10,389 nucleotides of DNA from an uncultured bacterium (GCA_905214615.1 CAJMMX010000068.1:1-10389); one strand, 5' to 3'; shown: positions 1-5,659, counted from the stretch's first letter. Notes: a model not told the origin generated them from the sequence alone. Translations and numbers: made by a program.

Positions 1-26
1 GCTCTGGCTGGTTTGCAGCGTCGGCT

Positions 27-56
27 GGTTACGCGGTTTGGTAAAACCGCGTAACC
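27..56 (-). terminator. Hairpin directly after lacC stop, copy 1 of a repeated hairpin
   Basis: A perfect 13-bp stem, GGTTACGCGGTTT (27-39) and AAACCGCGTAACC (44-56), with a 4-base loop GGTA. It abuts the lacC stop codon at 57-59. No clear T-run follows on the minus strand, so it is not a textbook intrinsic terminator. It may end or protect the 3' end of the lac message. A near-identical hairpin follows lacB at 2271-2298. Confidence 0.6.
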
Positions 57-992
57 CTACAACTCTACGACCTCAACGTTGTTGTAGATCTCGTCCCAGC
101 GGTCCAGGACCAGGTGGCCGGTCTTGGGGTCCATGGCGTTGAGCTTGCCGCAGGTATTGGCAGTCTTGAGCACCGTGACGTCGTCGGCACCAGCAGCAAT
201 GGCATGCGCAAAGCCGGCGATGGTCGAGTCGCCGGAACCCGTCGCGTTCACAGCCGCAATCGCGGGCGTCTTGGCGCGGAATGCGCGACCCTCATGGAAG
301 CCCACCGAACCGGCAGCGCCCATCGAAACGACAACCCAGGGAATACCGGCAAAACGGCTATCGGCGGCAAGCGCCTCGCGCAGGGCATCGACATCATCGG
401 TCGTAAAGGACGTACCCAGCAGGCCGTTAATCTCGGTCAGATTGGGTTTTACGAGCTCAGGCTTAGCGTCGGACTCCAGCGCAGCCTCCAGCGACGCACC
501 CGAGGTGTCGAGCAGCACCTTGGCGCCCGCCTCCTCGGCGATCTTGACGAGCTCGGCATAGTAGCCGGCATCGACGCCGCGCGGCAGCGAGCCCGAAAGC
601 GTCACAACGTCCGCCTTCGCTGCAAGCTCGGCAAACTTGGCCGTAAAGGCCTCGAGCTCGGCCGGGGCGATCTGCGGGCCGCTCTCCAAAAGCTCGGTCT
701 GATTGCCCTCGTGCAGGATATTCAGGCAAATGCGGGTCTCGCCGGCGATGGGCACAAAGTCGTTCTTGACGCCGTCGGCATCCATAAGCTCGGCCATATA
801 GGCACCCATGTGGCCGCCAAGCAGACCAGTCGCGAGCACGTCGTCTCCCAGCTGCAGCAGCACGCGGCTCACGTTGAGGCCCTTGCCGCCAGCGGTCTTT
901 TCGGGCGTGACGCGGTTAACGTCGTCAATGACCAGCTTGTCGAGCTGATAGCGCGTATCAATCGACGGGTTCATGGTAACGGTCAGAATCAT
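57..992 (-). CDS. lacC: Tagatose-6-phosphate kinase (PfkB/ribokinase family)
   Basis: Predicted cytoplasmic kinase that phosphorylates tagatose-6-phosphate to tagatose-1,6-bisphosphate with ATP. The 311-residue length fits LacC (about 310). It opens MILTVTMNPSID, the usual start of the LacC/1-phosphofructokinase branch. Visible motifs are GGKGLNVSR (about residues 35-43), SGSLPRG (133-139), KPNLTE (about 182-187) and the C-terminal ATP/anion-hole motif NATGSGDS, whose Asp255 should be the catalytic base. The frame stays open 14 codons further upstream, but ATG at 992 is chosen because AGGAG lies 6 bases before it and the family N-terminus begins there. It lies 53 bases downstream of lacX on the same strand, so the two are probably co-transcribed. 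A 13-bp hairpin sits directly after the stop. By sequence alone a 1-phosphofructokinase is possible; the lacA/lacB/lacX neighbours favour LacC. Confidence 0.9.
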   Translation of the reverse strand: MILTVTMNPSIDTRYQLDKLVIDDVNRVTPEKTAGGKGLNVSRVLLQLGDDVLATGLLGGHMGAYMAELMDADGVKNDFVPIAGETRICLNILHEGNQTELLESGPQIAPAELEAFTAKFAELAAKADVVTLSGSLPRGVDAGYYAELVKIAEEAGAKVLLDTSGASLEAALESDAKPELVKPNLTEINGLLGTSFTTDDVDALREALAADSRFAGIPWVVVSMGAAGSVGFHEGRAFRAKTPAIAAVNATGSGDSTIAGFAHAIAAGADDVTVLKTANTCGKLNAMDPKTGHLVLDRWDEIYNNVEVVEL

Positions 993-998
993 GTTGAA

Positions 999-1003
999 CT
1001 CCT
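999..1003 (-). promoter_or_regulatory. Ribosome binding site deciding the lacC start
   Basis: AGGAG on the minus strand, 6 bases upstream of the ATG at 990-992. It supports the short MILTVTMNPSID start over the longer open frame that begins at 1034. Confidence 0.75.
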
Positions 1004-1045
1004 GTTCCGGGGCGGCATGACCCGCCCCAAACATACGATAACTCG

Positions 1046-1927
1046 TTAAAGGATCTCGATCTCAAAGCCGCGAGTGACGGTCTCTCCCGGCTTGGCCACC
1101 AGGCAGCCACGCTTGTGCTCCAGAATATCGTCCTCGTCGGAGCAGGTGGACAGGCCGCCCCACGGTTCAACAGCCACAAAGTCGCCCTCGGGCTTGCTCC
1201 ACACAATCAGGTACGGCATATCGGGGAACGTCAGGCGCACGCCCTTGTCCTCGGTTTTCTTGGTCAACGTAACCACGCGGCTCTCGAGCACGTCAAAGAT
1301 GGTCTCCGCGAAGTCGAAGAGTTCGTGGGTAAGCGGCAGGTTCTGGCCGATCATGGGGTTCTTGCTGCGATGCTCAACATCAATCAGGCCCGTCGAGGGA
1401 ACGGCAGTACAGAGCTCGGTGGCCTCACGCTGCTCAAAACGGAGCTCATAATCGTCATAGGACTCGCCCTCGTCGAGCGGGCACTTAAAGCCGGGGTGAC
1501 CGCCCACAAAGAACGGCATGTCCTCGGTGCCCTCATTGGTCACCTCGTACGACACGGCCACCTTTTCCGAATCGACCGTGTAACGAGCAACGATCTTAAA
1601 CGGATACGGATACTGCTCGAGCAGTTCGGCATGGTCGGCAGAGCTTAAGCTCAGCGCAACCATGTTGTCGCTCTGTTCCTCGAGTTTCCACTCCTGTTTG
1701 CGCGCAAAGCCGTGGCGGGCGAGCTTTACCTCGCGGCCACCCATGGTCATTGCGTGACCGTCACGAAGGCCACCGCAGATCGGGAAGCAAATAGGTGCCT
1801 GGCCCGACCACACCGCCGGATCGCCCTGCCACAGATACTCGCGACCGTTGGCCGCAATAGAAGTGAACGACCCGCCCGCCGTGCTCAGTGCCACGCGGAT
1901 AGAACCGTTATCAAGAACAAACTCCAT
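1046..1927 (-). CDS. lacX: Aldose 1-epimerase family protein, LacX-like
   Basis: Predicted cytoplasmic sugar mutarotase-like protein of 293 residues, the same size as lactococcal LacX. Resemblance to LacX runs along the whole length: YLWQGDP (31-37), GQAPICFPICGGLR (42-55), RHGFARK (71-77), GGHPGFKCPL (142-151) and VAVEPWGGLST (251-261). In the galactose mutarotase fold the two histidines (here His72 and His144) and the late glutamate (here Glu254) are the expected catalytic residues, and all are present. Its exact substrate in lac operons is not firmly known; interconverting anomers of a pathway sugar or sugar phosphate is inference. The start at 1927 is chosen because homology begins at MEFVLDNGS and GGGAAGG lies 5 bases upstream; an open extension to 1960 lacks family resemblance. 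It sits between lacB (375 bases upstream) and lacC (53 bases downstream). Confidence 0.85.
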   Translation of the reverse strand: MEFVLDNGSIRVALSTAGGSFTSIAANGREYLWQGDPAVWSGQAPICFPICGGLRDGHAMTMGGREVKLARHGFARKQEWKLEEQSDNMVALSLSSADHAELLEQYPYPFKIVARYTVDSEKVAVSYEVTNEGTEDMPFFVGGHPGFKCPLDEGESYDDYELRFEQREATELCTAVPSTGLIDVEHRSKNPMIGQNLPLTHELFDFAETIFDVLESRVVTLTKKTEDKGVRLTFPDMPYLIVWSKPEGDFVAVEPWGGLSTCSDEDDILEHKRGCLVAKPGETVTRGFEIEIL

Positions 1928-2160
1928 AGGAGCCTTCCCTTTCTTACGACAGCCCGCCAAGTCAATAGGGCTGATAGAAAACCGGCCCGCGCCCCCTCAC
2001 AGAAACGCGAGCCGTCAATTGAAAAGCTGCAGAATGCCGGGTACCGCCAAAACGAAGCACACAAGCTCAGCAAGCAAACGTGTTATCGGAGCAGCTTACC
2101 GAACCAGAAAGCTTCGCAACAACAGCGGTAACCCCACAGGTCACTCAGACATCAGCGAGA
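1928..2160. other. Gene-free upstream region of lacX, no clear promoter
   Basis: This is the left part of the 375-base lacX-lacB gap; the right part holds hairpins listed separately. Short open frames here show no family resemblance and no ribosome site. On the minus strand two TTGAC words occur (around 2015-2020 and 1959-1964), but neither has a -10-like partner at normal spacing. Neither the TGTTY repeat of the lacA and lacF promoters nor the LacI-type operator is found here. Whether lacX-lacC has its own promoter or relies on read-through from lacB is undecided. Confidence 0.5.
1933..1939 (-). promoter_or_regulatory. Ribosome binding site deciding the lacX start
   Basis: GGGAAGG on the minus strand, 5 bases before the ATG at 1925-1927. 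It is purine-rich but not a perfect AGGAGG. It favours MEFVLDNGS as the N-terminus. Confidence 0.5.
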
Positions 2161-2193
2161 AGCCAGCTGGCGAGGCAAGGTGCCGTGAAGCGA

Positions 2194-2222
2194 GACGGCA
2201 TTGACCTTCTGGTCATGCCGTC
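2194..2222. repeat. Inverted repeat (hairpin) in the lacB-lacX gap
   Basis: GACGGCATTGACC (2194-2206) pairs with GGTCATGCCGTC (2211-2222) around a TTCT loop, with one bulged T. That is 12 paired bases. No T-run follows on either strand, so it is a stable structural element rather than a clear terminator. A perfect 10-base palindrome, GCCAGCTGGC, lies shortly before it near 2162-2171. Confidence 0.6.
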
Positions 2223-2258
2223 GAAGCTGAGCGGCAGATTGCCCGCCAGATGGCTTCG
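2222..2258. repeat. Nested inverted repeat in the lacB-lacX gap
   Basis: An outer stem, CGAAGC (2222-2227) with GCTTCG (2253-2258), encloses an inner GCGG/CCGC stem. It lies between the hairpin at 2194-2222 and the hairpin that follows lacB. Together the three make an almost continuous structured block of about 105 bases, reminiscent of composite REP-type intergenic elements. Confidence 0.4.
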
Positions 2259-2270
2259 CAGCGTCGACCC

Positions 2271-2298
2271 GTTACGCGGTTTGGCAAAACCGCGTAAC
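2271..2298 (-). terminator. Hairpin directly after lacB stop, copy 2 of the repeated hairpin
   Basis: A perfect 12-bp stem, GTTACGCGGTTT (2271-2282) with AAACCGCGTAAC (2287-2298), and loop GGCA. It starts 4 bases past the lacB stop codon. It matches the hairpin after lacC at 28-55 in 27 of 28 bases. An outside GCAGCGTCG word (2258-2266) is also shared, at the same distance as 15-23. There is no T-run on the minus strand, so termination efficiency is uncertain; read-through to lacX is possible. Confidence 0.6.
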
Positions 2299-2302
2299 CC
2301 CA

Positions 2303-2827
2303 CTAGTCGTGGTATTCGCCGCGGTCCCACTTCTCGAGGAACTCGTCAAAGAAGTGCGGGTCAGCCTGAGCCTCGGCGTCGGCCTTATTGCAGGCATCGA
2401 TCTTGGCAATCAGGGCGTCGTGCTCGGGAGTCTTCTCGTAAGGCTCCTCCAGGAAGGCAAGCATGATATCGGCCATCAGGAACTCGCCGGTGATCTTGCC
2501 ACCAAAGCCCACGATGTTGGCGTTGAGCTCGCGACGGGCATACAGGGCAGAGGTCATGTCGCGGACCAGGGCGCAGCGAGCGCCGGGGACCTTGTTGACG
2601 GCGTTGGTGATGCCGATGCCGGTGCCGCACAGGGCCACGCCAAAGTCGGCCTTGCCGCTGGCAACAGCCTCGCCCACGGCCTTACCGTAGATGGGATAGT
2701 GCGTACGGGTGTGGCTGTAGGTGCCGCAGTCGAGCACCTTGTAGCCAGCCTGCTCCAGGCGGTCGGCCAGATAGATCTTCTCGTCCGTAACGATATGGTC
2801 GCAACCGATTGCGATGGTCTTCTTCAT
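2303..2827 (-). CDS. lacB: Galactose-6-phosphate isomerase subunit LacB
   Basis: One of the two subunits of the isomerase that converts galactose-6-phosphate to tagatose-6-phosphate. It belongs to the RpiB/LacA/LacB fold family, and 174 residues matches LacB (about 171). It opens MKKTIAIGCDH, with the Asp10-His11 pair of the family. It carries the active-site loop ALCGTGIGITNAVNKVPG, in which Cys67 is the family's catalytic cysteine, then the LacB-like ALVRDMTSALYARRELNANIVGFGG block. The ATG at 2827 has AAAGGA 7 bases upstream. It follows lacA by 63 bases on the same strand, as expected for a two-subunit enzyme made from one message. The gene ends 4 bases before a 12-bp hairpin. Confidence 0.95.
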   Translation of the reverse strand: MKKTIAIGCDHIVTDEKIYLADRLEQAGYKVLDCGTYSHTRTHYPIYGKAVGEAVASGKADFGVALCGTGIGITNAVNKVPGARCALVRDMTSALYARRELNANIVGFGGKITGEFLMADIMLAFLEEPYEKTPEHDALIAKIDACNKADAEAQADPHFFDEFLEKWDRGEYHD

Positions 2828-2890
2828 CAGAACGTCCTTTCGTCTGAATTCACAAGTTGAGGTAGAAGTTCGAGTTCTCGGTGGCTCTCG

Positions 2891-3319
2891 TTAGGCCATC
2901 TTGTTGAGCATGTCGACACGGATCTGGTGACGGCCGCCGGCGTACTGGGCACGCAGGAACTCACGGGCGATCTTCTTAGCGACCTCGGTGCCCACAACGC
3001 CCGGGCCCATGGTGACCATGCGCGAGCCGTTGTGCTCGCGGGTCATGTAAGCGGAACGCTCGTCGGAAATGTTGGCGACGACCATGCCCTTGATCTTGAC
3101 GGCGGCCATATAGGAGCCGACGCCGTACTTATCGAATGCAAAGCCCTGGGAATCCTTGTGCTCCAGCAGGTCCTTGGCAACGGCGGTCGCGGAATCGACA
3201 AAGTCCGCGGCAGGGGTCTCGGAATAGTCGACGACCTCGTGACCGTCGGCGATGAGCATCTCCTTGATGGACTCCTTCATCGACATACCGTCGGCATCGG
3301 AAGCGATTACAACCCTCAT
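2891..3319 (-). CDS. lacA: Galactose-6-phosphate isomerase subunit LacA
   Basis: The partner subunit of LacB in galactose-6-phosphate isomerase. At 142 residues it is the normal LacA length. It matches LacA along its whole length: DFVDSATAVAKDL (about 39-51), GVGSYMAAVKIKGMVVANISDERSAYMTR (67-94), HNGSRMVTMG (96-105) and the family's closing GGRHQIRVDMLNKMA. It lacks the catalytic cysteine found in LacB (AFDKYGVGS replaces LCGTGIG), as is usual for LacA, so the active site needs LacB. The start at 3319 has a perfect AAGGAGG 5 bases upstream. It is the first gene of the minus-strand lac cluster. The upstream region carries TGTTY repeats over a plausible promoter with a leader of roughly 100 bases. 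Confidence 0.95.
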   Translation of the reverse strand: MRVVIASDADGMSMKESIKEMLIADGHEVVDYSETPAADFVDSATAVAKDLLEHKDSQGFAFDKYGVGSYMAAVKIKGMVVANISDERSAYMTREHNGSRMVTMGPGVVGTEVAKKIAREFLRAQYAGGRHQIRVDMLNKMA

Positions 3320-3413
3320 GACATCCTCCTTGAGAGATACGCAGGTGCGTAGTTTCTGTTTGGAAGTGTTGAATCGCGTTCAGGTCCGGGCATCTGAATG
3401 TGCGGTTCTTCAC

Positions 3414-3443
3414 TGTTCATGTTTATTTGAACACATTCGAACA
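3414..3443. promoter_or_regulatory. Operator-like repeats upstream of lacA, site 1
   Basis: GAACA occurs at 3429-3433 and again exactly 10 bases later at 3439-3443. The first also forms an inverted repeat, TGTTCA (3414-3419) with TGAACA (3428-3433). Read toward lacA this is TGTTC-N5-TGTTC, the same motif and spacing as upstream of lacF. It overlaps the suggested lacA promoter. Confidence 0.5.
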
Positions 3444-3453
3444 CCGACTGCAA
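3425..3453 (-). promoter_or_regulatory. Possible lacA promoter
   Basis: On the minus strand, TTGCAG (3448-3453) and TCAAAT (3425-3430) are separated by 17 bases. They match three and four of the six -35 and -10 consensus bases. The leader to lacA would be about 100 bases. Two GAACA words (read on the plus strand) lie over the -10 and spacer, where a repressor could block polymerase. Called from consensus only. Confidence 0.35.
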
Positions 3454-3461
3454 CCATTATT

Positions 3462-3488
3462 TGTTTATCTTTGTTCTTTTTTGAACAA
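3462..3488. promoter_or_regulatory. Operator-like repeats upstream of lacA, site 2
   Basis: TGTTT (3462-3466) and TGTTC (3472-3476) are 10 bases apart on the plus strand. The second is half of an 18-base palindrome, TTGTTC-N6-GAACAA (3471-3488). The site lies just upstream of the suggested lacA -35 and could be a second binding site of the same regulator. Confidence 0.5.
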
Positions 3489-3548
3489 ATACCGTTTACG
3501 GATGATTGCTGACCGCTTGGGCCCGGCGCAGACGTAGCGACCACGTGT
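3489..3548. other. Remainder of the lacA upstream gap
   Basis: The 307-base gap between lacA and the membrane-protein gene holds the lacA leader (3320-3413), the TGTTY sites, and the membrane-gene terminator. In the stretch given here I see no gene, no repeat and no clear signal. Confidence 0.4.
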
Positions 3549-3592
3549 TCAACAAACAAAAGGGCGGCCGAGAACGTGTCTCGGCCGCCCTT
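3549..3592 (-). terminator. Intrinsic terminator of the membrane-protein gene
   Basis: A perfect 14-bp GC-rich stem: AAGGGCGGCCGAGA (3560-3573) pairs with TCTCGGCCGCCCTT (3579-3592) around a 5-base loop. On the minus strand the stem is followed by TTTTGTTTGTT, a good T-rich tract. The plus strand has no T-run after the stem, so it serves the minus-strand gene that ends at 3627, and insulates lacA from it. Confidence 0.85.
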
Positions 3593-3626
3593 CGGCGGTA
3601 TTCCCCGGTATATACAGCTGTTTTAG

Positions 3627-4640
3627 CTACTCAGACCGTCCGCTCTTCTTGGCATGTTTGGACGGAGCGCTCAGAAAGCGGCCCGTTAAATAGTTCGCCG
3701 GGCCGGAAATATCAATCCCCAGCAGCACGTGCCCCAGCCACAGAAACGCCGCGAGCACCAGCAATGGAATCACGCACGAGGTCACGATCATCACGATGAC
3801 GCCTTCGATCAGATCGGTCACCTGCCGCACGATCTCGTCGGTCATCTGCTTGGCACCACTGGTTACCGACGTGACGAGGCCCGAGGCACCGTCGGCAAGC
3901 TGCTCAAGCACGTTCTTGGACTCTGCGGTTTCGGTCTTTTTCTTGCTCGTTTTGGAGCTATCGCTATCTGCCGCACTCGCAGCGTCGGCCGCCTTTTGCT
4001 CGGCCGCTTCGATGCTCACCCGATACGTCTCGTCGACCTTTTGCGACACCCATACGCTTGCAGGCACCAAGGCCATGCCGATCATGGCGACCACCAGCAC
4101 GCGAGTCGCCACGCGGCGCAGGACGGCGCTCGTGCTCCAGCGCCCGTGAATGCCGAGCGACACCGCAAAGAGCACCAACGCAAACGGGATTAAGATGCCC
4201 AAGCCAACCGACCACAAAATCGTAAGCAAATATTTCTCTAGGTATAGCACGGCAAGCACGATACCAAGGTTGCCTGAAAGCTGTGCGAGCTGCTCGGCAA
4301 CCGGCGTTCCCGTATCTCCAGGCAGCGCGGTAATGCCCGCAGACAGCGCCACGCACGAGGTCGTGAGCGCCAGTACGTTGCCCTTCTTTTGATCGATGAC
4401 CTCGATGGTGGAGTCCCAAGTTTTGGTATCGGCGAAATGCGGACGAGCTACAAAGCCCGACAGCAGCGCCAGTACCACGAGCGCAGCGATAAAGCCAATC
4501 TGCAGCTTTTTGTTTGCGCACACGACATCGGACAGGCTGGGCTGCAGCTCGGTCACCGTTGTGTGCTCGGTTATCTGGACAGGACGCCCATGAGCCATCT
4601 CGTGCGCGCCTCTCTTTTGAATCGATCCATTGTCCGGCAT
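3627..4640 (-). CDS. Polytopic membrane protein of unknown function
   Basis: I cannot assign a function. The 337-residue product has a hydrophilic N-terminus (about 1-45) and likely membrane segments near 47-66, 88-107, 122-163 (probably two) and 178-197. A charged, Ala/Lys/Glu/Ser-rich stretch of low complexity follows (about 201-245) and may form a coiled coil. A further segment lies at about 278-308, then a basic tail (HAKKSGRSE). A stretch outside the membrane, about 67-87 (RPHFADTKTWDSTIEVIDQ), and the central charged region are candidate interaction surfaces. The layout resembles uncharacterised membrane proteins of other bacteria, but no catalytic motif is seen. The start at 4640 is supported by AGGAGG 7 bases upstream. 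It has its own terminator and a possible promoter, so it is probably not part of the lac message. It may simply sit beside the lac genes, or be an accessory; the sequence does not decide. Confidence 0.75.
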   Translation of the reverse strand: MPDNGSIQKRGAHEMAHGRPVQITEHTTVTELQPSLSDVVCANKKLQIGFIAALVVLALLSGFVARPHFADTKTWDSTIEVIDQKKGNVLALTTSCVALSAGITALPGDTGTPVAEQLAQLSGNLGIVLAVLYLEKYLLTILWSVGLGILIPFALVLFAVSLGIHGRWSTSAVLRRVATRVLVVAMIGMALVPASVWVSQKVDETYRVSIEAAEQKAADAASAADSDSSKTSKKKTETAESKNVLEQLADGASGLVTSVTSGAKQMTDEIVRQVTDLIEGVIVMIVTSCVIPLLVLAAFLWLGHVLLGIDISGPANYLTGRFLSAPSKHAKKSGRSE

Positions 4641-4678
4641 TTGGATACCTCCTCAGTCCGGCCTGTATTGCGGATGGA

Positions 4679-4684
4679 AGTATA
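4679..4684 (-). promoter_or_regulatory. Possible -10 box of the membrane-protein gene
   Basis: TATACT on the minus strand, 38 bases before the start codon. No good -35 is present at normal spacing, so this is a weak call. Confidence 0.3.
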
Positions 4685-4756
4685 CCCACCCATCGAAAAA
4701 CCGAACGGGAGGGAGTGCAGAAGCTCCATAACGCTGCTAGTCGAACAGTGCCATTT

Positions 4757-4910
4757 CAAAACTACGCCGGTTTACTACCGTAAAACCGATAGGACCGACC
4801 ACATTTGCTATTAGCAGAAAATGGCAAGCTTTCTACCTGCGGCTTTGATAACGCTGTTCTTTCCATAGTTGAAAGAATACGATTCATCGTAGTAAACCGG
4901 CATAGTTTTG
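4757..4910. repeat. 154-base element bounded by 22-base inverted repeats
   Basis: The 22-base arms at 4757-4778 and 4889-4910 are reverse complements with one mismatch; the core word GCCGGTTTACTAC is exact in both. The 110 bases between show no convincing gene. The left arm can also fold locally: CGGTTTAC (4768-4775) with GTAAAACCG (4780-4788), one bulge. I see no target-site duplication at the ends and no transposase. It could be a MITE-like non-autonomous element, a pair of regulator sites, or a structured RNA. Confidence 0.55.
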
Positions 4911-4989
4911 TAACCGACGGGTCGAGTCGGCACCGCGACAAACCTAATAACCCGTTTTCTTCCATCCTCAAAGGATCAAATGCATGGCA
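4911..4989. other. Unassigned part of the membrane gene-lacF gap
   Basis: The gap between 4640 and 5107 contains the inverted-repeat element, the short repeat pair and the lacF terminator. Between them this stretch holds a small CCGAC/GTCGG inverted repeat (about 4913-4929) and otherwise nothing I can name. Short open frames of 65-69 codons crossing it lack any family resemblance. Confidence 0.4.
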
Positions 4990-5036
4990 GGAGTGTCCCT
5001 AACTGCCGGCAGATAAGGAACGTCCCCAAGTGCCGG
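4990..5036. repeat. Two diverged copies of a 20-base repeat
   Basis: GGAGTGTCCCTAACTGCCGG (4990-5009) and GGAACGTCCCCAAGTGCCGG (5017-5036) agree at 16 of 20 positions with a 27-base period. A 10-base palindrome, CTGCCGGCAG, covers 5003-5012. The GGAACGTCCC type of word is familiar to me from repeats around IS200-like/REP-associated transposases; no such gene is in the window, so this would be an orphan copy. That link is inference. Confidence 0.45.
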
Positions 5037-5037
5037 G

Positions 5038-5079
5038 TAAAAAGAAAAAGCCCTGTCGCGAGTTTGCGGCAGAGCTTTT
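5038..5079 (-). terminator. Intrinsic terminator of lacF
   Basis: On the minus strand AAAAGCTCTGCCGC pairs with GCGACAGGGCTTTT (14 positions, one wobble and one mismatch) around a 6-base loop at 5060-5065. The T-rich tail TTTTTCTTTTTA follows. It lies 27 bases after the lacF stop codon. Confidence 0.85.
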
Positions 5080-5106
5080 GGAAGGGGGCTTGATTGTGAG
5101 GATTCG

Positions 5107-5445
5107 TTAGGCGAGCTTGGCCTCGAGCTCGGCGATGCGCTTGTAGGCATCGATGGTAAAGCGGGTCTGCTTCTCCAGGATCATAGTGGTCATGAGAGTG
5201 TCCTGAGCGTGAGCCATGATGAAGGTCATCTCCATCTCGCCACCGCCGGCCTCCTGCGAAAGCAGCTTGGTCTGCGTGTCGTGGGCACCGATGAGCGCAT
5301 CGCTGGCATCCTTGTGCAGCTGCTCGGCCTTCTCAAAATCACCCTCGCGAGCAGCATCGAGCGCTGCAAGCAGATCGGTCTGGGCGTCACCTGCGTATGC
5401 GACGATCTCGAATCCAACCATCGAGATTTCTTCTTTGGTTGCCAT
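5107..5445 (-). CDS. lacF: PTS lactose-specific EIIA component
   Basis: A small soluble phosphocarrier (112 residues; usual length 103-115) that takes phosphate from HPr and passes it to the IIB domain of LacE. It shows the family pattern GFEIVAYAGDAQTDLLAAL (11-29), then FEKAEQLHKDAS, and the active site IMAHAQDTLMTT, in which His79 is the phosphorylated histidine and Asp82 the metal-binding aspartate of the trimer core. The C-terminus ends in a third helix, as in the family. The start at 5445 has AAAGGA 7 bases upstream. Unusually for a lac locus it stands apart from lacE and lacG: it is downstream of the regulator, on the opposite strand, with its own promoter-like region and its own terminator. 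A cellobiose/chitobiose IIA would look similar; context favours lactose. Confidence 0.93.
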   Translation of the reverse strand: MATKEEISMVGFEIVAYAGDAQTDLLAALDAAREGDFEKAEQLHKDASDALIGAHDTQTKLLSQEAGGGEMEMTFIMAHAQDTLMTTMILEKQTRFTIDAYKRIAELEAKLA

Positions 5446-5532
5446 ATTGCGTTCCTTTCACATATGAACCAATGGAGAGCATCGCGTCCGGGCATACGCG
5501 CTGCGTTCTGTATGGCAGAAACATTAACATTC

Positions 5533-5557
5533 AAACAAAAAAGAACAACGCAAAACA
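5533..5557. promoter_or_regulatory. Phased operator-like repeats at the lacF promoter
   Basis: AAACA (5533-5537), GAACA (5543-5547) and AAACA (5553-5557) occur at exactly 10-base intervals, so all three would face the same side of the helix. Read toward lacF they are TGTTT-N5-TGTTC-N5-TGTTT. This is the same word and spacing as upstream of lacA. They cover the suggested lacF -10 and start site, as a repressor operator would. Confidence 0.55.
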
Positions 5558-5581
5558 TAATTTCAAGCTATGAACGGTCAA
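5554..5581 (-). promoter_or_regulatory. Probable lacF promoter
   Basis: On the minus strand TTGACC (5576-5581, five of six -35 bases) is followed after 16 bases by TATGTT (5554-5559, four of six -10 bases). The leader to lacF would be about 100 bases. TGTTY repeats cover the -10 and the presumed start of transcription. Confidence 0.5.
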
Positions 5582-5603
5582 TTTTCGCCCGTGAACGGTT
5601 TCC

Positions 5604-5628
5604 AAACCATTTCGAACAATATCAAACA
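5604..5628. promoter_or_regulatory. Second phased repeat set upstream of lacF
   Basis: AAACC (5604-5608), GAACA (5614-5618) and AAACA (5624-5628) are again at 10-base intervals and in the same orientation as the set at 5533-5557. They lie upstream of the suggested -35, close to the regulator stop codon. They could be an auxiliary operator. Confidence 0.5.
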
Positions 5629-5659
5629 TGATTAACGGAAACCCAAACAGGACCGCGCC

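Noticed and set aside
114..1049. A 311-codon open frame opposite lacC
   Set aside because: Arg/Gly/His-rich shadow frame under a well-supported kinase gene.
4757..4910. CRISPR array or insertion sequence
   Set aside because: There are only two inverted arms, not direct repeats with spacers, and no transposase gene or target duplication.
4762..5002. Short open frames of 65-69 codons on both strands in the inverted-repeat region
   Set aside because: They cross the repeat arms, have no good ribosome site and no recognisable protein features.
5017..5036. A complete REP-associated transposase locus
   Set aside because: Only short repeat-like words are present; there is no transposase reading frame nearby.
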